Positions 45,144 through 52,487 of a stretch of DNA of 52,487 nt are shown in pieces. The notes under the pieces were generated by a model that was not told the origin of the DNA, made no database searches, and saw only the letters and a list, made by a program, of their open reading frames with translations. The translations under genes and the position numbers were made by a program. Origin of the DNA: an uncultured Actinomycetes bacterium (GTDB lineage: Bacteria > Actinomycetota > Acidimicrobiia > Acidimicrobiales > RAAP-2); the NCBI GenBank assembly GCA_903825035.1, contig CAIJYV010000036.1, positions 1-52,487 on the forward strand, in the 5' to 3' direction. Position 1 is the stretch's first letter. Each line of letters begins with the position of its first letter.

Positions 45144-46684
45144 AGAGGCATGTTCCCGTGCTTGCGCTTCGGCAACTCTTCACGCTTTCCGCGCAAGAGA
45201 TCCAGCGAACGAGCAATCACTCGGCGAGTTTCAGCGGGGTCAATGACGTCGTCGATGAATCCACGTTCGGCTGCAATGTAGGGATTCGAGTACTTTTCTT
45301 CGTACTCTTCGGTGAGCTCAGTGCGAAGGGTCGCTGCATCTTCGGCTCCCGCGAGGGCGCGACGGTGCACAATCTCGACTGCACCTGCGGCACCCATAAC
45401 CGCAATCTCTGCAGTTGGCCAGGCAAAGGCTAGGTCCGCTCCTACTGACTTTGAGTTCATCACGATGTACGCACCGCCGTAGGCCTTGCGGGTGATCACC
45501 GAAATACGTGGGACCGTGGCCTCACAGAAGGCGTAGAGCAACTTGGCCCCGTGGCGGATAATGCCATTGTGTTCTTGATCGACTCCGGGCATGAAGCCGG
45601 GAACGTCCACGAAACTCACGATGGGGATATTGAATGCGTCACAGGTGCGGACAAATCGAGCGGCCTTTTCGCTGGACTGGATGTCGAGTACCCCCGCCAT
45701 AATCTGAGGCTGATTGGCCACAATTCCGATGGTGTGTCCGTCGATGCGAGCAAAGCCCACGGTGATTTGCTGGGCGTAGCTGGCGTTTACTTCCATGTAG
45801 TCCCCACCGTCGACGACCGCCGCGATGACCTTTTTCATGTCGTAGGGCTGGTTCGGTGACGCGGGGAGGATGTCACGAAGCTTTTCAGTACTGCGCTCGG
45901 GGTCGTCACCAGTCAAGATGCGTGGTGGCTCTTCCATGTTGTTCGACGGCAAGAATGACATGAGGTAGCGAACTTCGTCGAGGACGCTCTTCTCATCGGG
46001 CAAAACGAAATGGGCCACGCCCGACTTGGTGGCGTGCGCGTTGGCACCACCGAGCTCTTCGAGAGTTACCTCTTCGCCGGTGACGGCCCGAACGACATCG
46101 GGGCCAGTAATGAACATGTGGCTCGAGTCGCGAACCATGAAGATGAAGTCAGTCAGCGCTGGCGAGTAGACCGCGCCACCGGCCGTTGGGCCGAGGATGA
46201 CCGAGATCTGAGGAACCACTCCCGAGGCTCGAGCGTTGCGGCGCATGATGCCACCGAAAGCGTTCAGGGCGGAAACGCCCTCTTGAATGCGCGCGCCTCC
46301 ACCATCGTTGAGGCCAATAATCGGCAAGCCCATTGTGGTCGCGAGATCCATAATCTTGTGGATCTTTTCACCGTGAGTCTCACCCAGCGCACCACCGAAG
46401 ACGGTGAAGTCTTGCGAGAAGACGCAGACCTTTCGGCCATCGATTTTGCCAAAGCCCGTGATAACCCCATCGGTGTAGGGACGGTTGTCTTCGAGACCCA
46501 TACCTGAAGCTACGTGGCGGTTGAGCATGTCGAGCTCTTGGAAGGAATCTTCGTCAAGGAGATATTCGATGCGCTCGCGCGCAGTCATTCGCCCCTTGGC
46601 GTGATGGCGATCAATTGCGGCTTGTCCACCCGCAACGCGTGCTTCGCTTTTTCGGCTGTTTAGTTCGGCGAGTCGGTCGGCCAT
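45140..46684 (-). CDS. Acyl-CoA (propionyl-CoA) carboxylase beta chain
   Basis: This is the carboxyltransferase subunit that moves CO2 from biotin to acetyl- or propionyl-CoA. The 514-residue protein has both crotonase-like halves, with G-L-N-D-G-G-G-A-R-I-Q-E-G and A-Y-G-G-A-Y-I-V-M as oxyanion-hole regions, and ends K-R-K-H-G-N-M-P-L like PccB/AccD5. I start at the ATG 46684 with GGAG 6 nt upstream. Two earlier in-frame starts exist (46696, 46705), and the promoter TTAGAC-N16-TAGCCT (46732-46705) makes a leaderless start at 46696 possible. Confidence 0.93.
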   Translation of the reverse strand: MADRLAELNSRKSEARVAGGQAAIDRHHAKGRMTARERIEYLLDEDSFQELDMLNRHVASGMGLEDNRPYTDGVITGFGKIDGRKVCVFSQDFTVFGGALGETHGEKIHKIMDLATTMGLPIIGLNDGGGARIQEGVSALNAFGGIMRRNARASGVVPQISVILGPTAGGAVYSPALTDFIFMVRDSSHMFITGPDVVRAVTGEEVTLEELGGANAHATKSGVAHFVLPDEKSVLDEVRYLMSFLPSNNMEEPPRILTGDDPERSTEKLRDILPASPNQPYDMKKVIAAVVDGGDYMEVNASYAQQITVGFARIDGHTIGIVANQPQIMAGVLDIQSSEKAARFVRTCDAFNIPIVSFVDVPGFMPGVDQEHNGIIRHGAKLLYAFCEATVPRISVITRKAYGGAYIVMNSKSVGADLAFAWPTAEIAVMGAAGAVEIVHRRALAGAEDAATLRTELTEEYEEKYSNPYIAAERGFIDDVIDPAETRRVIARSLDLLRGKREELPKRKHGNMPL

Positions 46685-46704
46685 TGAGTGCTCCATAACA
46701 ATCA

Positions 46705-46732
46705 AGGCTACCCAAGGGTCGAGTTTGTCTAA
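46705..46732 (-). promoter_or_regulatory. Promoter of the acyl-CoA carboxylase operon
   Basis: On the minus strand TTAGAC (46732-46727), a 16-nt spacer and TAGCCT (46710-46705) precede the carboxylase gene. The -10 ends 8 nt before the ATG at 46696 and 20 nt before the ATG at 46684. The rest of the 246-bp gap to the divergent thiolase gene is AT-rich, with a -10-like TATGCT at 46892-46897 for the thiolase. Confidence 0.55.
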
Positions 46733-46930
46733 CTGTGAAAAATGTCAGTTACTTGAGAGTCATCTGATATTCACTAAGAAAAATCGCGTCTTACTCTCAA
46801 GTAGGAATTTCGGGACGTGTTGTTTTTGCGTGCACTTTGAGCGAGATTCGGCCAGATGGAAACGCAGAAAAAATATTTTGCCCTTGAGCCCTATGCTCGT
46901 TTCATCGAGTTTTCTTAAGTGAGGTTTGCA

Positions 46931-48109
46931 GTGACCAAGTCCGTCTTAGTAGCCGCGGGTCGCACCGCCATTGGAAAACTTTCCGGTCAGTTCGCTTCAC
47001 TTTCGGCGATGGACCTCGGCGGTATCGCTATTCAAGGAGTAATGGGCCGCGCTGGCGTTGACCCTTCGCTCGTCGACGCGGTACTGATGGGCCACGTTCT
47101 GCAAGCAGGGCAAGGTCAAATCACCGCTCGCCAGGCGGCGGTAAAGGGTGGAGTGCCGATGTCAGTTCACGCCACCACCATTAATAAAGTTTGTCTTTCG
47201 GGGCTGCAGAGCATCTACCTCGCTGATCTCATGATCCGCGCTGGCGATGCCGAGGTCGTGCTGGCCGGTGGGATGGAGTCAATGACTCAGGCGCCCTACC
47301 TGTTGCCCGGAGCGCGGGCGGGCTATCGGCTCGGCGACCAGTCGGTCATTGATTCAATGATGTTCGACGGACTCACCTGCGCTCTCGACCACTGCTCGAT
47401 GGGAATCGCGACCGAGCGCTACAGCGACGGCCAGCTAAGCCGCGCGCGCCAAGATGAGTTCTCCGCTCGCTCGCACCAACTCGCCGCCGCCGCCCAGGCG
47501 AGTGGAAAGTTTGACGAGGAGATCATTCCCGTCTCGGTGCCCCAGCGAAAGGGTGAACCACTCGTGGTCGTCACCGATGAAGGAGTTCGAAAGGACACGA
47601 CCGTCGAGTCGCTGGGCAACTTGCGTCCCGCCTTTGATAAAGCCGGCACCATCACCGCCGGAAACGCTTCGCAAATCTCCGATGGCGCAGGAGCAATTTT
47701 GGTGATGAGCGAAGAAAAGTGCCGTGAGTTGGGTCTCACCCCGCTCGGTGAACTCGTGAGTTATGGACAGGTGGCTGGACCCGACACCTCATTGTTGACC
47801 CAACCATCACGTGCCATCAAACAAGCGCTCGCCAAGAGTGGGCTGGAGTTGAGCTCGGTCGATCTGTTCGAAATCAACGAGGCGTTCGCCGCTGTTGGTT
47901 TGGCCTCTATGGATGACCTAGGAATCAGCGAAGAGAAGGTCAACGTCAACGGTGGCGCGGTCGCTCTCGGACACCCCATTGGCATGTCCGGCACTCGCCT
48001 AGCGATGACCGCCCTTTACGAACTCAAGCGTCGTGGTGGTGGCGTGGCTGCGGTGGCACTCTGTGGTGGTGGTGGGCAAGGTGACGCCGCTATCTTGCGT
48101 GTCAACTAA
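46931..48109 (+). CDS. Thiolase (acetyl-CoA C-acetyltransferase)
   Basis: It cleaves or forms acetoacetyl-CoA-type thioesters in fatty-acid, polyhydroxyalkanoate or isoprenoid metabolism. The 392-residue protein has the active triad Cys88 (N-K-V-C-L-S-G), His348 (G-H-P-I-G-M-S-G) and Cys378 (A-L-C-G-G-G-G-Q-G), at positions matching the biosynthetic thiolase fold. I use the GTG at 46931 with GAGG 6 nt upstream; a GTG four codons earlier is possible. It is divergent from the carboxylase operon. Direction (degradative or biosynthetic) is not clear. Confidence 0.93.
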   Translation: MTKSVLVAAGRTAIGKLSGQFASLSAMDLGGIAIQGVMGRAGVDPSLVDAVLMGHVLQAGQGQITARQAAVKGGVPMSVHATTINKVCLSGLQSIYLADLMIRAGDAEVVLAGGMESMTQAPYLLPGARAGYRLGDQSVIDSMMFDGLTCALDHCSMGIATERYSDGQLSRARQDEFSARSHQLAAAAQASGKFDEEIIPVSVPQRKGEPLVVVTDEGVRKDTTVESLGNLRPAFDKAGTITAGNASQISDGAGAILVMSEEKCRELGLTPLGELVSYGQVAGPDTSLLTQPSRAIKQALAKSGLELSSVDLFEINEAFAAVGLASMDDLGISEEKVNVNGGAVALGHPIGMSGTRLAMTALYELKRRGGGVAAVALCGGGGQGDAAILRVN

Positions 48110-48114
48110 GAACT

Positions 48115-48402
48115 GTGCGCTTCGAGTTTTCCAATCCGGTGTTCGAATGGCGCGGTCCATCGCCCTTTTATTTTGTGGCTCTGTCGCCTGAAGTAAGCGC
48201 TGAGGTTAAAGAGCTCGCCCCCGCCGTTACCTTCGGATACGGAATGATTCCAGGTGTCGCGACTATTGGTCGCAGCGACTTTACAACGGCTCTCTTTCCA
48301 AAAGATGGGGTCTACCTACTACCGCTTCGCAAGGCGGTCCGCGAGGCCGAAGAGATTGTGACGGGAAAAATCGTCAGCGGCAGTTTGATTGTGGGGATTT
48401 AA
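48115..48402 (+). CDS. DUF1905-like small protein
   Basis: The 95-residue protein resembles DUF1905 domains: an N-terminal F-E-F-S-N-P-V-F-E-W-R-G-P-S-P-F-Y-F strand pair, G-Y-G-M-I-P-G-V-A-T-I-G-R-S-D-F-T-T-A-L-F-P-K-D-G in the middle and L-P-L-R-K-A-V-R at the end. Their function is unknown. It starts at a GTG 5 nt after the thiolase stop and is likely co-transcribed. Its stop overlaps the convergent phosphatase gene at TTAA. Confidence 0.8.
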   Translation: MRFEFSNPVFEWRGPSPFYFVALSPEVSAEVKELAPAVTFGYGMIPGVATIGRSDFTTALFPKDGVYLLPLRKAVREAEEIVTGKIVSGSLIVGI

Positions 48403-48920
48403 TCCAGGGCCGGCACAAAACTTGCCACCAGCTCGTATTCCTTCAAACCAATCTGTTCGTCTTCGGGTAAAGCTAGGACGAAGGCGCCAGCGAGTGGGAA
48501 GCCTTCTTTCAGCATTTCGCTTGGAATCGAGCCCGCGAGTTGCGTTAAGAGCTCGTGAACCGTTGGATTGTGAGCCACCACCAAGAGCGAGGTGAATACC
48601 GGATCAATGGCCGCCAAATCAACGAGCAGGTCCTCTCCGGTGACTTCGCGTACTCCGTTGTAAATCAACTCGCTGAAGTGGACGTCCTGTACAAACTTTG
48701 TTCCCGCGAAGGAGCGTTCGAACGTTTCTCTAGTGCGCGCGGCGCCAGAAACGAGGGCCGTGACGGGGCCAAATTTACCCAACTCGTCACGGTCACTCGC
48801 CCACCGGCGAAGCTGCTCACACTGGAGAACCCCGTCTTCGCTGAGCGTTCGATCCTTATCGCTGGCCCCCGGTGGGGCAACAAGGGCGTGTGCGTGGCGG
48901 ACAATAGTGAGATAACGCAT
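48399..48920 (-). CDS. SixA-type histidine phosphatase
   Basis: The 173-residue protein belongs to the histidine-phosphatase superfamily: R-H-A at residues 8-10 with the catalytic His9, R-T-R-E-T for phosphate binding, and V-V-A-H-N-P-T with the second histidine. SixA in E. coli dephosphorylates phospho-His of HPt or PTS proteins; the target here is unknown. I use the ATG at 48920 (M-R-Y-L-T-I-V-R-H). The open frame reaches 49004, but that would run into the divergent uppP start region. Confidence 0.88.
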   Translation of the reverse strand: MRYLTIVRHAHALVAPPGASDKDRTLSEDGVLQCEQLRRWASDRDELGKFGPVTALVSGAARTRETFERSFAGTKFVQDVHFSELIYNGVREVTGEDLLVDLAAIDPVFTSLLVVAHNPTVHELLTQLAGSIPSEMLKEGFPLAGAFVLALPEDEQIGLKEYELVASFVPALD

Positions 48921-48926
48921 GGCCCT

Positions 48927-48932
48927 AGTCTG
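48927..48932 (-). promoter_or_regulatory. Possible -10 box of the SixA-type gene
   Basis: CAGACT on the minus strand ends 6 nt before the ATG. It keeps only A2 and T6 of the consensus, so support is weak, but the position matches the other leaderless genes here. Confidence 0.3.
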
Positions 48933-48965
48933 CCCTGAGAACACCGACCGCTCGTGTTTCTCGTT

Positions 48966-48971
48966 TAGCGT
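48966..48971 (+). promoter_or_regulatory. -10 box of uppP (leaderless configuration)
   Basis: TAGCGT ends 6 nt before the uppP ATG at 48978. AGAGGT lies in between, too close to the ATG to act as a normal ribosome-binding site. Confidence 0.45.
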
Positions 48972-48977
48972 AGAGGT

Positions 48978-49865
48978 ATGCACGCAACTATTACTTTGCT
49001 TCAAGCCATTGTGCTCGGACTAGTTCAGGGCTTTACCGAGTTATTCCCAGTCTCGAGTTTGGGCCACGGTGTTCTCATCCCCGCCCTCTTCGGCTGGCAC
49101 AACTTGGCCGCGCACACCAATTTCTTCTTGGTCTTTTTGGTGGGAACTCACGTGGGCACCTCCATCGGACTTCTGTATTACTACCGTGCTACTTGGATCT
49201 CTGTCTTCCAGGGGTTCATTCGTCAACTCGCCCAGAGCCGCACCCAAGGCGTCGCCTCACTCTGGCGCTTAAACGCCCCTGGGGTCAACCCCTATTACCG
49301 ACTGTTCGTCATGTTGTTGATTGGCACAATCCCCGTTGGGCTAGTCGGAGTCGTTTTCGAGCACAAGCTTCGTACCTTGTTTGCCAAACCCCTCGATGCG
49401 GCTATTTTTCTGACCGTTAATGGCTTCATTTTGTTATTCGCCGAGTACCTTCGCACGAACCGCGGACGTCGCGTGAAAGAAAAGACCGTTAATCAATTGA
49501 GCATCCGGAACGTGTTGTTCGTGGGCGGCTCGCAAATTCTTGCTTTGTTCGCCGGCATCTCGCGATCCGGAGTGACCATGGTGTCTGGATTAACCGCCGG
49601 GTTAAGCCATGAAGAGTCCGCGAACTTTTCTTTCTTGCTCGCTACGCCAGTTATTCTGCTTGCGGGCCTCTACAAGTTGCCTTCGCTGCTCGGAACATTG
49701 GGTCAGGGAGTTCGAACCCAGACTTTGATTGGCGCCCTGTGCGCGCTAGTGGGTTCATACATCTCAGTGCGATTTCTCACCAGGTGGTTCACGACCAAGA
49801 CTCTGAAGCCCTTCGGCATCTATTGCTTGGTCTTGGGCGCAATCTGTATTGTGCGCTTCGCTTAG
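48978..49865 (+). CDS. uppP: Undecaprenyl-diphosphatase
   Basis: It dephosphorylates undecaprenyl diphosphate, recycling the lipid carrier for peptidoglycan, and gives low-level bacitracin resistance. The 295-residue membrane protein has seven to eight helices, the Q17-x3-E21 motif (the known E/Q-x3-E pair), V-S-S-L-G-H at 25-30 (usually V-S-S-T-G-H) and G-I-S-R-S-G at 193-198 with the catalytic arginine. It converges on recR, sharing TTAG at the stops. Confidence 0.93.
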   Translation: MHATITLLQAIVLGLVQGFTELFPVSSLGHGVLIPALFGWHNLAAHTNFFLVFLVGTHVGTSIGLLYYYRATWISVFQGFIRQLAQSRTQGVASLWRLNAPGVNPYYRLFVMLLIGTIPVGLVGVVFEHKLRTLFAKPLDAAIFLTVNGFILLFAEYLRTNRGRRVKEKTVNQLSIRNVLFVGGSQILALFAGISRSGVTMVSGLTAGLSHEESANFSFLLATPVILLAGLYKLPSLLGTLGQGVRTQTLIGALCALVGSYISVRFLTRWFTTKTLKPFGIYCLVLGAICIVRFA

Positions 49866-50464
49866 TCCTCGAGGACTTGGCGCTCTTCGAGCGCCTGCGC
49901 CAAAGTAACGCCATCGACGTATTCGATGTCGCCACCCATCGGAAGCCCTCGGCGCAACTTACTAATCGTCGCGACGCGGCCACGAAGTAGTTCTTGTAGG
50001 TAGAGCAAGGTGTGGTCGCTTTCGACGTTCGAACTCAATCCCAAAATCACTTCGGTCACTGAACCGTCGAGTCGATTCATTAGTTCTTGGATTTTCAATC
50101 GATCAGCAGTAATTCCCTGCAATGGGCTCATCACCCCGTGCAGCACGTGATACGTCATGTGTTTATTGGAGAAACTTTCAAAGGCCGCTACATCCGGTGG
50201 GCTTTCGACCACGCAAATAATCGAATGGTCGCGCTTGGGATCGGAGCAGATCTCACATAATCCTCCAACCTCCGCAATATTGCAGCATCGTTCACAGAGC
50301 TCGAGTTTCTGTGTCATTTCGATCAATGTCTGGGCCAGTCGTTGGACATCCTCATTGGGTTGGCGCATCAGCCAGAAGGCAATTCGTTGCGCTGACTTTG
50401 GACCAACCCCGGGAAATCGACCAATTTCGTCGATGACACCTTGCAGCGCGGGAGGGAATGACAT
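49862..50464 (-). CDS. recR: Recombination mediator protein RecR
   Basis: RecR works with RecO in RecA loading at gaps. The 200-residue protein has the helix-hairpin-helix F-P-G-V-G-P-K-S-A-Q-R near residue 17, a C4 zinc finger (Cys57, Cys60, Cys70, Cys73) and the Toprim domain with V-V-E-S-P-P-D-V and G-H-type S-P-L-Q-G-I segments. Its ATG overlaps the dnaX stop (TAATG), the widespread dnaX-recR pairing. A ybaB gene, often between them, is absent. Confidence 0.95.
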   Translation of the reverse strand: MSFPPALQGVIDEIGRFPGVGPKSAQRIAFWLMRQPNEDVQRLAQTLIEMTQKLELCERCCNIAEVGGLCEICSDPKRDHSIICVVESPPDVAAFESFSNKHMTYHVLHGVMSPLQGITADRLKIQELMNRLDGSVTEVILGLSSNVESDHTLLYLQELLRGRVATISKLRRGLPMGGDIEYVDGVTLAQALEERQVLED

Positions 50465-52155
50465 TAGACCTCGGTGGCGTTAGGAAATATCGAGGTGATG
50501 AGGTGCTCGGCGCCGTTGGCAATTTGGACGCTCTCAACTACTTCACTCTCGAACACCAGTTCTTCATCTTCTTCGACTGCCACTGGGGCCGGAGCTGGCG
50601 CTTGCGCAACTGGTGCCACACCTTCACCAACAACCCAGTTCAGTTGAAAGTTGGTTTTGAACTCGTGCTCTAACGCTTTGCGAAGGCCCGGCGCCACTCG
50701 TTCGGTGTTTTGCATGAACGAACTATTTTCCAACGAGAGCGTAAGAGTTCCCGCCGCAAATGCCACAACCTTGGTTGTCTTCAAGAACAATTGCGAGCCC
50801 TTGGGCAAGGTTCCCATCACCTTGCTTTCAAATCTTGATTTGATGTCGTCGAGCGTCACGTTCGCTCCAGTGACTGACGTTGATGCTGGAGCTGGCGTGG
50901 GGGTTGGTTCCTGTGGGGGTGCAACTTGTTCAACCGCGGCTGGGGCAACTGCCTTAGCGGTGACCGGTGCGCTCGGGCGCATGGCTGGGGTGGCTGAATT
51001 CGAACCAATCTTGCTCAGTGTGGGTGCTGGAGCGGGGGCGGGAGCGGGGGCGGCTGATACACCGCGCTCTAACTTCGTGAGGCGCTCGGCCAGGGCGGCG
51101 ACGTCGTTATCTAGGTCTGGTCGAGTCAAGCGGACCATGGCAACCTCGAGCATGGCAATTTTGTCGGGGGCGCTTTTCATCTCTCGCATACTTCGCCCAA
51201 CGGTCTCAAGAATTCGTACGGTTTTGGCAAGTCCGAGCTGCTGTCCCCAAGCACTCAGACGAGTGGCCTCATCATTGACCGCACTCGCTACATCAGCAGC
51301 GACCAGAAGCAAGAACACCTGGCGAACTTGGGCGGCGAAGGATTCGGCGAGTTGCTCAGGGTCCCAACCATCGTGTTGCAACCTTGCCAGAGCGCGAATA
51401 GCGTCGCCCGCTTCGTTGGCGACGAGGGAACTAAAAAGTTCTTCAAAGACCGGCTCGCTCGCCGATGACTCTCCAGTCGCGACTAGTTGGTCTAGAGCGC
51501 TGAGTGCATCGCGGGCCGAGCCTTTTCCCAAACGGACAGCGGCGGCAATGGTGCCATCCTCAACACCGAGACCGGCAGCTTTTTGCACCTCTTCGAGTAA
51601 GTCGTTAAGTGTTTCTCCGTTTAGGAGTCGAAACTCCAAATGTTGCGTACGACTACGAATGGTTGGAATGACTTTGTGCGGATCGGTGGTGGCGAGGACG
51701 AAGACAACGCGTGATGGAGGTTCTTCGAGCGTCTTCAATAAGGCTGCCGAGGCGGACTTCGAAAGCTGGTGGACCTCGTCGAGGATGTACACCTTCCAGT
51801 GTCCCGGAGATGTTTGCCACGCATTAGCGGTGAGGTCGCGTATGGCGTCAACGCCGTTGTTCGAAGCTGAGTCCAATTCGAGGACGTCGAGTGATCGTCC
51901 TTGGGTGATAGCGACACAGCTGGCGCATTCATTGCACGCATCCCCTTCGTTGGGATTTTCACAGTTAAGTGCTTTAGCCAGGATCCGAGCGGTCGTGGTC
52001 TTGCCCGTTCCGCGTGGACCAGAGAAGAGATAGGCGTGGTGAACCTTGTTAGAAGCGACCGCTCCTTGGAGGGCGCGAACAATATGGTCCTGGCCACGAA
52101 GTTCACTGAATCGTCCGGGACGAAAGCGGCGATAGAGGGAGGTGGCGTCAGACAT
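50464..52155 (-). CDS. dnaX: DNA polymerase III subunits gamma and tau
   Basis: This is the clamp-loader ATPase of the replisome. The 563-residue protein has Walker A G-P-R-G-T-G-K-T (46-53), four zinc cysteines (65, 74, 77, 80), D-E-V-H and the sensor region S-R-T-Q-H-L-E-F. A low-complexity Ala/Pro stretch (alternating A-P, about residues 375-385) links the C-terminal tau part. I start at the ATG 52155 (M-S-D-A-T-S-L-Y-R-R-F-R-P); the longer open frame runs towards the SRP RNA. TACGCT lies 6 nt upstream. Confidence 0.95.
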   Translation of the reverse strand: MSDATSLYRRFRPGRFSELRGQDHIVRALQGAVASNKVHHAYLFSGPRGTGKTTTARILAKALNCENPNEGDACNECASCVAITQGRSLDVLELDSASNNGVDAIRDLTANAWQTSPGHWKVYILDEVHQLSKSASAALLKTLEEPPSRVVFVLATTDPHKVIPTIRSRTQHLEFRLLNGETLNDLLEEVQKAAGLGVEDGTIAAAVRLGKGSARDALSALDQLVATGESSASEPVFEELFSSLVANEAGDAIRALARLQHDGWDPEQLAESFAAQVRQVFLLLVAADVASAVNDEATRLSAWGQQLGLAKTVRILETVGRSMREMKSAPDKIAMLEVAMVRLTRPDLDNDVAALAERLTKLERGVSAAPAPAPAPAPTLSKIGSNSATPAMRPSAPVTAKAVAPAAVEQVAPPQEPTPTPAPASTSVTGANVTLDDIKSRFESKVMGTLPKGSQLFLKTTKVVAFAAGTLTLSLENSSFMQNTERVAPGLRKALEHEFKTNFQLNWVVGEGVAPVAQAPAPAPVAVEEDEELVFESEVVESVQIANGAEHLITSIFPNATEV

Positions 52156-52161
52156 AGGACA

Positions 52162-52167
52162 AGCGTA
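52162..52167 (-). promoter_or_regulatory. -10 box of dnaX (leaderless configuration)
   Basis: TACGCT on the minus strand ends 6 nt before the dnaX ATG. No ribosome-binding site is present. A promoter here would uncouple dnaX-recR from the SRP RNA upstream. Confidence 0.45.
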
Positions 52168-52198
52168 ATGGTCACCACTGACATTTTCAGGGTGAGTT

Positions 52199-52328
52199 CC
52201 GAGGTTCAAAGCGATGGCCAGGCGATCCGTGGCACCCGACTCAACCCGCTGAGAGCTGCTGGCTTCCGCCCCTGACTCGGTTCACGAGCGGCCGTCGCAC
52301 GGGACCCGACCACCGCTTTCAACCTCGG
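52199..52328 (-). ncRNA. ffs: Signal recognition particle RNA, small bacterial (4.5S-like) type
   Basis: The minus strand folds into one long hairpin: a 19-bp base stem (52310-52328 with 52199-52217, two mismatches). The tip carries the domain IV signature, a GGAA tetraloop in G-G-C-G-G-A-A-G-C-C followed by A-G-C-A-G-C, the Ffh-binding site. At about 130 nt it is somewhat longer than E. coli 4.5S RNA. Its position between tRNA-Ser and dnaX is common in actinobacteria. The ends are estimates. Confidence 0.88.
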
Positions 52329-52339
52329 ATAAATAAGGC

Positions 52340-52369
52340 TACCGGAAGTCGCCCCGGTGGTTTCCGGTA
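52340..52369. repeat. Inverted repeat between the SRP RNA and tRNA-Ser genes
   Basis: TACCGGAA (52340-52347) is repeated in inverted form at 52362-52369 with a 14-nt spacer. It lies 12 nt upstream of the predicted SRP RNA 5' end and 30 nt before tRNA-Ser on the other strand, so it could be an operator or a structural element of the divergent promoters. Confidence 0.4.
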
Positions 52370-52398
52370 ACCTCTTGTTCCGGACTTTTGTTCGGGAT

Positions 52399-52486
52399 GG
52401 AGAAGTGCGAGAGCGGCCGAACCGGCACGCTTGGAAAGCGTGTGAAGGGCAACCTTCCGTGGGTTCGAATCCCACCTTCTCCGCCA
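52399..52486 (+). tRNA. tRNA-Ser (GGA anticodon)
   Basis: A class II tRNA: acceptor GGAGAAG/CTTCTCC, anticodon stem CACGC/GCGTG with loop TTGGAAA (GGA), a long variable arm (AAGGGCAACCTT), T-loop TTCGAAT, discriminator G and encoded CCA ending one base before the window edge. Confidence 0.96.
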
Positions 52487-52487
52487 T

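Noticed and set aside
50990-51060. Alternating Ala-Pro codons in dnaX as a repeat array
   Set aside because: A normal low-complexity linker of tau subunits, not a DNA repeat element.
50651-52033. 460-codon plus-strand open frame
   Set aside because: Antisense to dnaX; serine/alanine-rich shadow of the Ala/Pro-rich dnaX linker.
52206-52487. Minus-strand open frame at the right edge
   Set aside because: Overlaps tRNA-Ser and the SRP RNA gene; its apparent protein is the complement of the tRNA.

Overview
The window reads as a compact, moderately GC-rich chromosome segment of an actinobacterium (phylum Actinomycetota). Supporting features are the zinc-binding 61-residue S14, an acyl-CoA carboxylase beta/epsilon pair, an MptB-like polyprenol-phosphomannose mannosyltransferase, LysC with an internal beta-subunit start, the order tRNA-Ser / SRP RNA / dnaX / recR, and many -10 boxes (TAnnnT) only 6-8 nt upstream of start codons, which predicts leaderless mRNAs. 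An Acidimicrobiia-type lineage is my best guess, from memory of protein style only.

Region 1 (1-28,697, all minus strand) is the translation/transcription superoperon. In transcription order it runs tRNA-Trp, secE, nusG, rplK, rplA, [L10 leader] rplJ, rplL, terminator, a small zinc-ribbon gene, rpoB, rpoC, rpsL, rpsG, fusA, tuf, rpsJ, terminator, [structured leader] rplC-rplD-rplW-rplB-rpsS-rplV-rpsC-rplP-rpmC-rpsQ-rplN-rplX-rplE-rpsN-rpsH-rplF-rplR-rpsE-rpmD-rplO-secY-adk-map (map cut by the window edge). Genes are joined by ATGA/TAATG overlaps. Unusual points are acidic Ala/Glu/Val-rich tails on L10, L22, S3, S17 and NusG, an intrinsic terminator that separates rpsJ from rplC, and the unknown zinc-ribbon gene between rplL and rpoB.

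Region 2 (28,773-42,717) holds rpmG, tRNA-Met, tRNA-Thr and tRNA-Tyr, then housekeeping genes: a GNAT acetyltransferase, an MptB-like mannosyltransferase, yajQ, a GtrA-family protein, gltA, an exported unknown, rmuC, phoU, asd, an SF2 helicase, lysC and two cyclophilin-type peptidyl-prolyl isomerases. The helicase lies between lysC and asd. It starts with two winged-helix units that carry the N-x3-Y ... P-P-x-W signature of Z-alpha (Z-DNA/Z-RNA binding) domains, and this is the most interesting signal in the window.

Region 3 (42,718-44,945) is an AT-richer accessory cassette of three secreted-protein genes of unknown function. The first is split by an in-frame TAG exactly between its signal peptide and its cysteine-rich mature domain.

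Region 4 (44,946-52,487) returns to core functions: acyl-CoA carboxylase epsilon and beta, a thiolase, a DUF1905-like protein, a SixA-type phosphatase, uppP, recR, dnaX, the small SRP RNA and tRNA-Ser(GGA). No CRISPR array, insertion sequence, prophage, integrase or replication origin was seen. No gene-free stretch exceeds about 250 bases. Convergent genes repeatedly share their stop codons, a sign of genome compaction.
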